From Marchantia polymorpha subsp. ruderalis (Eukaryota; Streptophyta; Marchantiopsida; Marchantiales; Marchantiaceae), in contig AP031357.1 of assembly GCA_037833965.1 (NCBI GenBank), positions 21,224,001 through 21,288,000 on the forward strand: a DNA stretch of 64,000 bases, in the 5' to 3' direction. Position numbers and translations under genes: made by a program. Positions 61,654 to 64,000 of the stretch are shown piece after piece. Under the pieces are notes generated by a model that saw only the letters and a list, made by a program, of their open reading frames with translations, was not told where the DNA came from and did not search any database. The first letter of the stretch is position 1, and every line of letters starts with the position of its first letter.

Positions 61654-63527
61654 TCAGATGGAGCTGCTTTCGAAATCCAGGACATTCGGAGAACAAACGT
61701 GTAGATTTAGGAGCCGAAGTTTTCCACGTCCAGCCCCACCATCGATCGAGCACAGCTTTTTGTTGCTTTGCTCCGTTTGTTGTGCGGGCCCTGGGCGAGT
61801 AAAGGCAACCGCGGGGAGGACTTGCAATCTTTCTCCGTTGAATGCTGTGGCCACCTCGCCGGGAGGACTTGCGGTCTTTCTGCGTTGAATATTGTGGCCA
61901 GATTCAAGAATGTTGTGGCCAGTTATACCTTGAAGAGATGCCTTCCTTACGCGTCTGAAGAAGACATAGCTAGGTCGGAAGTGGGTAGAAGGACATAAGA
62001 CATGAAGCTTGACACCATAAGTCTTCACTCGTCATGCGCACTTTTAGCGGAAGGCCTGCTTTATGGGTAAATGTGAGTGAATGTTTGTCGCACTTTGTTT
62101 TGTTCACTTTAGAGTGAATTGTCGGTACCTTTCGGCTAAATTTGCAAGAAATCTTGGTCCGAGCATTGCATCTGCCTTTCGAGAGCAATGGATATGCCGT
62201 GGATGCCTTTCACCTCTCACCTTCTGCTCGTGGGAAAATTTTCAATATTTCCAACTCCGCATAAAACGTATAGCTTCTACGCGGCGCGAGTCAGTTCTAA
62301 GCATCAGACCAGACGACAGAATCCGCCTTTTTTATGTCACCTGAAAGACTGCACTCCGTAGTTCATCATCTAACGCATGTCTCTGCAGCCATTTCTTAGC
62401 CATATTTCCAGTGAAAATATGGCAAAGAAATTATGAAAATATGAATTTTTTTCACTCACAGGACAAATCTTGTCAAAAGATCCCCGGCTCTTGTTCTGCA
62501 CTCACTGACCGATGGAGGAGGCCACACGGGGATTCAATCCGACAGACTAGTGAAACCATAGCACTACAGTAGAACCTTCCCACACCTAGATTCGCTTGCA
62601 GGGCTATGGAGGCAAGAGTGGAGTAATGGAGCTGCAGTAATGGAGCTTCCTCAGCAAGCTGGATCGAGGAGGTGTATCGACGAAGTTTCTCATTAAGAGA
62701 CTTTCGCAGGGAGTCAAAGGGGCACAAGAGATTGGTACCTCAACTTTAGATCCTAAACCCTTCCCCAACAAGCTGGAGCAACAAAGCGTGGCCCAGAAGT
62801 TTCCCACGGAGAAAAGGGGACGCGGGAATGTTTTGCGTGACGACTACGCCTCGGCACCGTGGTGGGTCCATCTCGAACTGGGTGAGAGGGCATATGCCTG
62901 CAGAGAATGGGCCTTACGCGGCAGGCACGAATCATGTCCAGGTCTTGGTCGTCAACCTACGTGGAAACTGTCCTACTCGGTCAATCGCCGAGACCTCCGG
63001 TTTCCCACGTATCATTGAGCGCGAGGTTGGCGACGGAAGGCAGTTCGGCGTAGTCTCCGTTCACTCGAACATACCCGGGACCCTTACATAGATCCAATTC
63101 TTGAACCGCCGTCCACCTGTGAGGTGGATGTGGTACCAGCTTGTCTACCATGAACACCTGGCCCCGACCTCGGCACGTCGTCAAACCGGGTTAACCGCCG
63201 AAACGGTGGCGGTCTTTCTGAATCGTACATCCACCCGAGGTGGCAGTGCAATGGAAGTAACAGTGCATGCTCTTGCGCCACGTGGCTCTATGTCCACATA
63301 TGGTAACATATATCCACATCTTAACCAAGTCAACGCCGGAGGCGGCCGGCCTCGGCTACGGAAACTGAGAACCTGGACAGTCATCAGATATTTCTGTCCC
63401 CTCTTGGACATGGTCGGTCCCCTTGACTCGCGGTTCCCGGAATGTTGTCAGTCGTTACTGTACTGCAAAGCAATTCGAATGAGGATAATAATTTGTACAC
63501 ACGCGGATGCCGAAACTGAAGGGAACA

Positions 63528-63535
63528 TATAAAAG
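63528..63535 (+). promoter_or_regulatory. TATA box for the gene at the window end
   Basis: TATAAAAG, a consensus TATA box, lies about 300 bases before the ATG at 63,829. A start about 30 bases downstream would give a leader of roughly 265 bases, rich in C and T. Confidence 0.55.
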
Positions 63536-63828
63536 CCTCCCTTTGCTGCGACGATAGTCACAGAGCTCTTTCCTTTCACCGCAGTTTGCTCCCACTGCCT
63601 GCACGCCTCTCTACTCAAGTCTTCGAGTTCCATCTCTCCTGCAGCACGTCAAGCCTCTGTACTCAGTTCTGTTTGCACTTGACATCGACTGCAGGTTGGA
63701 TTTGGCTTCAGAGCGATCGTGCGATCTCACTTGGCTGTACTTTTCTCTTCTGTTCCACGAATTCTGTAAATCCTTCGGACTTCTGTTCGCCATTCGCCGT
63801 CGCGTACTGTGATTCTGTTTCCGCGAAG

Positions 63829-64000
63829 ATGATGTCCATGCAGGATATGTTTTACTCAAACGCGGAGCCTGTATGGATTGTGAAACCCGAGGAGAAGAAG
63901 AAGGACGGGGCCAAGAAGGAGGAGAAGCCGGTGGAGAAACAAGAGTTTTCAATTCTCAGCATTATACCGAATTATCCTTACTACTACCCTGCTTACGTTC
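63829..64000 (+). CDS. 5' end of an HMA-like or related small protein, cut by the window
   Basis: An open frame of 57 codons runs off the window. It begins MMSMQDMFYSNAEPVWIVKP, continues with a Lys/Glu-rich stretch (EEKKKDGAKKEEKP), and ends at NYPYYYPAY. The order (short leader, -FY--EP---V, then a charged Lys-rich linker) parallels the start of the HMA-domain protein at 57.3 kb, so the two may be related neighbours. The HMA domain itself, if present, would lie beyond the window. Four in-frame Mets lie close together near the start; the first is used. A TATA box sits at 63,528. Confidence 0.6.
   Translation, partial: MMSMQDMFYSNAEPVWIVKPEEKKKDGAKKEEKPVEKQEFSILSIIPNYPYYYPAYV

Larger units (their letters stand above)
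58400..63527. other. Intergenic region between the two small genes
   Basis: Starts with the likely 3' untranslated region of the HMA gene. It contains open, protein-like frames on the minus strand at 58,548-59,003 and 61,417-61,653, listed separately. A tRNA-derived SINE-like stretch lies near 60,708. From 62,400 to 63,500 several open frames exist on both strands without recognisable motifs; this could be old repeat DNA or promoter sequence. The remainder is AT-leaning with nothing assignable. Confidence 0.4.

Noticed and set aside
63101-63532. 143-residue plus-strand open frame
   Set aside because: It ends at the TATA box of the next gene and overlaps open minus-strand frames. No family motif; likely chance in GC-rich promoter DNA.

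Overview
This is nuclear DNA of a land plant. The genes are split by GT-AG introns of about 180 to 1,160 bases. Several families are typical of plants: a class III secretory peroxidase, a type I metacaspase with an LSD1-type zinc finger, a plant DeSI protease with its own C-terminal tail, and a plant DUF7906-type membrane protein. Compact GC-richer genes sit in very AT-rich intergenic DNA, at roughly one gene per 9 kb, which suits a seedless plant such as a bryophyte. The species cannot be fixed from the sequence.

Layout. 1-3.45 kb: no gene, AT-rich after 1.7 kb. 3.5-8.0 kb: GC-rich leader and a five-exon metacaspase (+). 10.6-13.1 kb: a three-exon organellar-type PrmC/HemK release-factor glutamine methyltransferase (-), convergent with the metacaspase. 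13.8-17.2 kb: decayed coding-like DNA with an RNase H-like block, read as an old retroelement. 17.34-18.26 kb: a terminal-inverted-repeat (TIR) element holding a kelch-like fragment. 19.34-20.83 kb: three tandem units, each able to fold into the same series of hairpins. 20.8-26 kb: AT-rich, no gene. 27.7-29.5 kb: class III peroxidase (+). 33.3-35.4 kb: intronless 700-residue type I membrane protein (+). 38.3-41.1 kb: DeSI/PPPDE protease with a long leader (+). 44.92-45.81 kb: TIR element enclosing an ABC-transporter-like fragment, Pack-MULE-like. 46.95-47.64 kb: MULE/FAR1-type transposase remnant. 48-55.6 kb: mostly AT-rich, with a few unassigned exon-like ORFs. 55.8-56.5 kb: a perfect hairpin, an exon-like fragment and a 194-base tandem duplication. 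57.3-58.4 kb: small HMA (heavy-metal-associated) domain protein (+). 63.8 kb to the end: 5' end of another gene, cut by the window, with a similar N-terminus.

The host genes show no operon-like or pathway link. Their roles are cell-death protease, organellar translation termination, cell-wall redox, ER membrane protein, ubiquitin/SUMO-type deconjugation and metal or redox binding. The strongest accessory signal is the Mutator-like group: two TIR elements that share an end motif and enclose gene-like fragments, plus a decayed transposase 1.1 kb from one of them. The most unusual structure is the three-unit multi-hairpin array. Six complete gene models are well supported. Splice sites were set by reading frames and family alignment from memory; no search was run.
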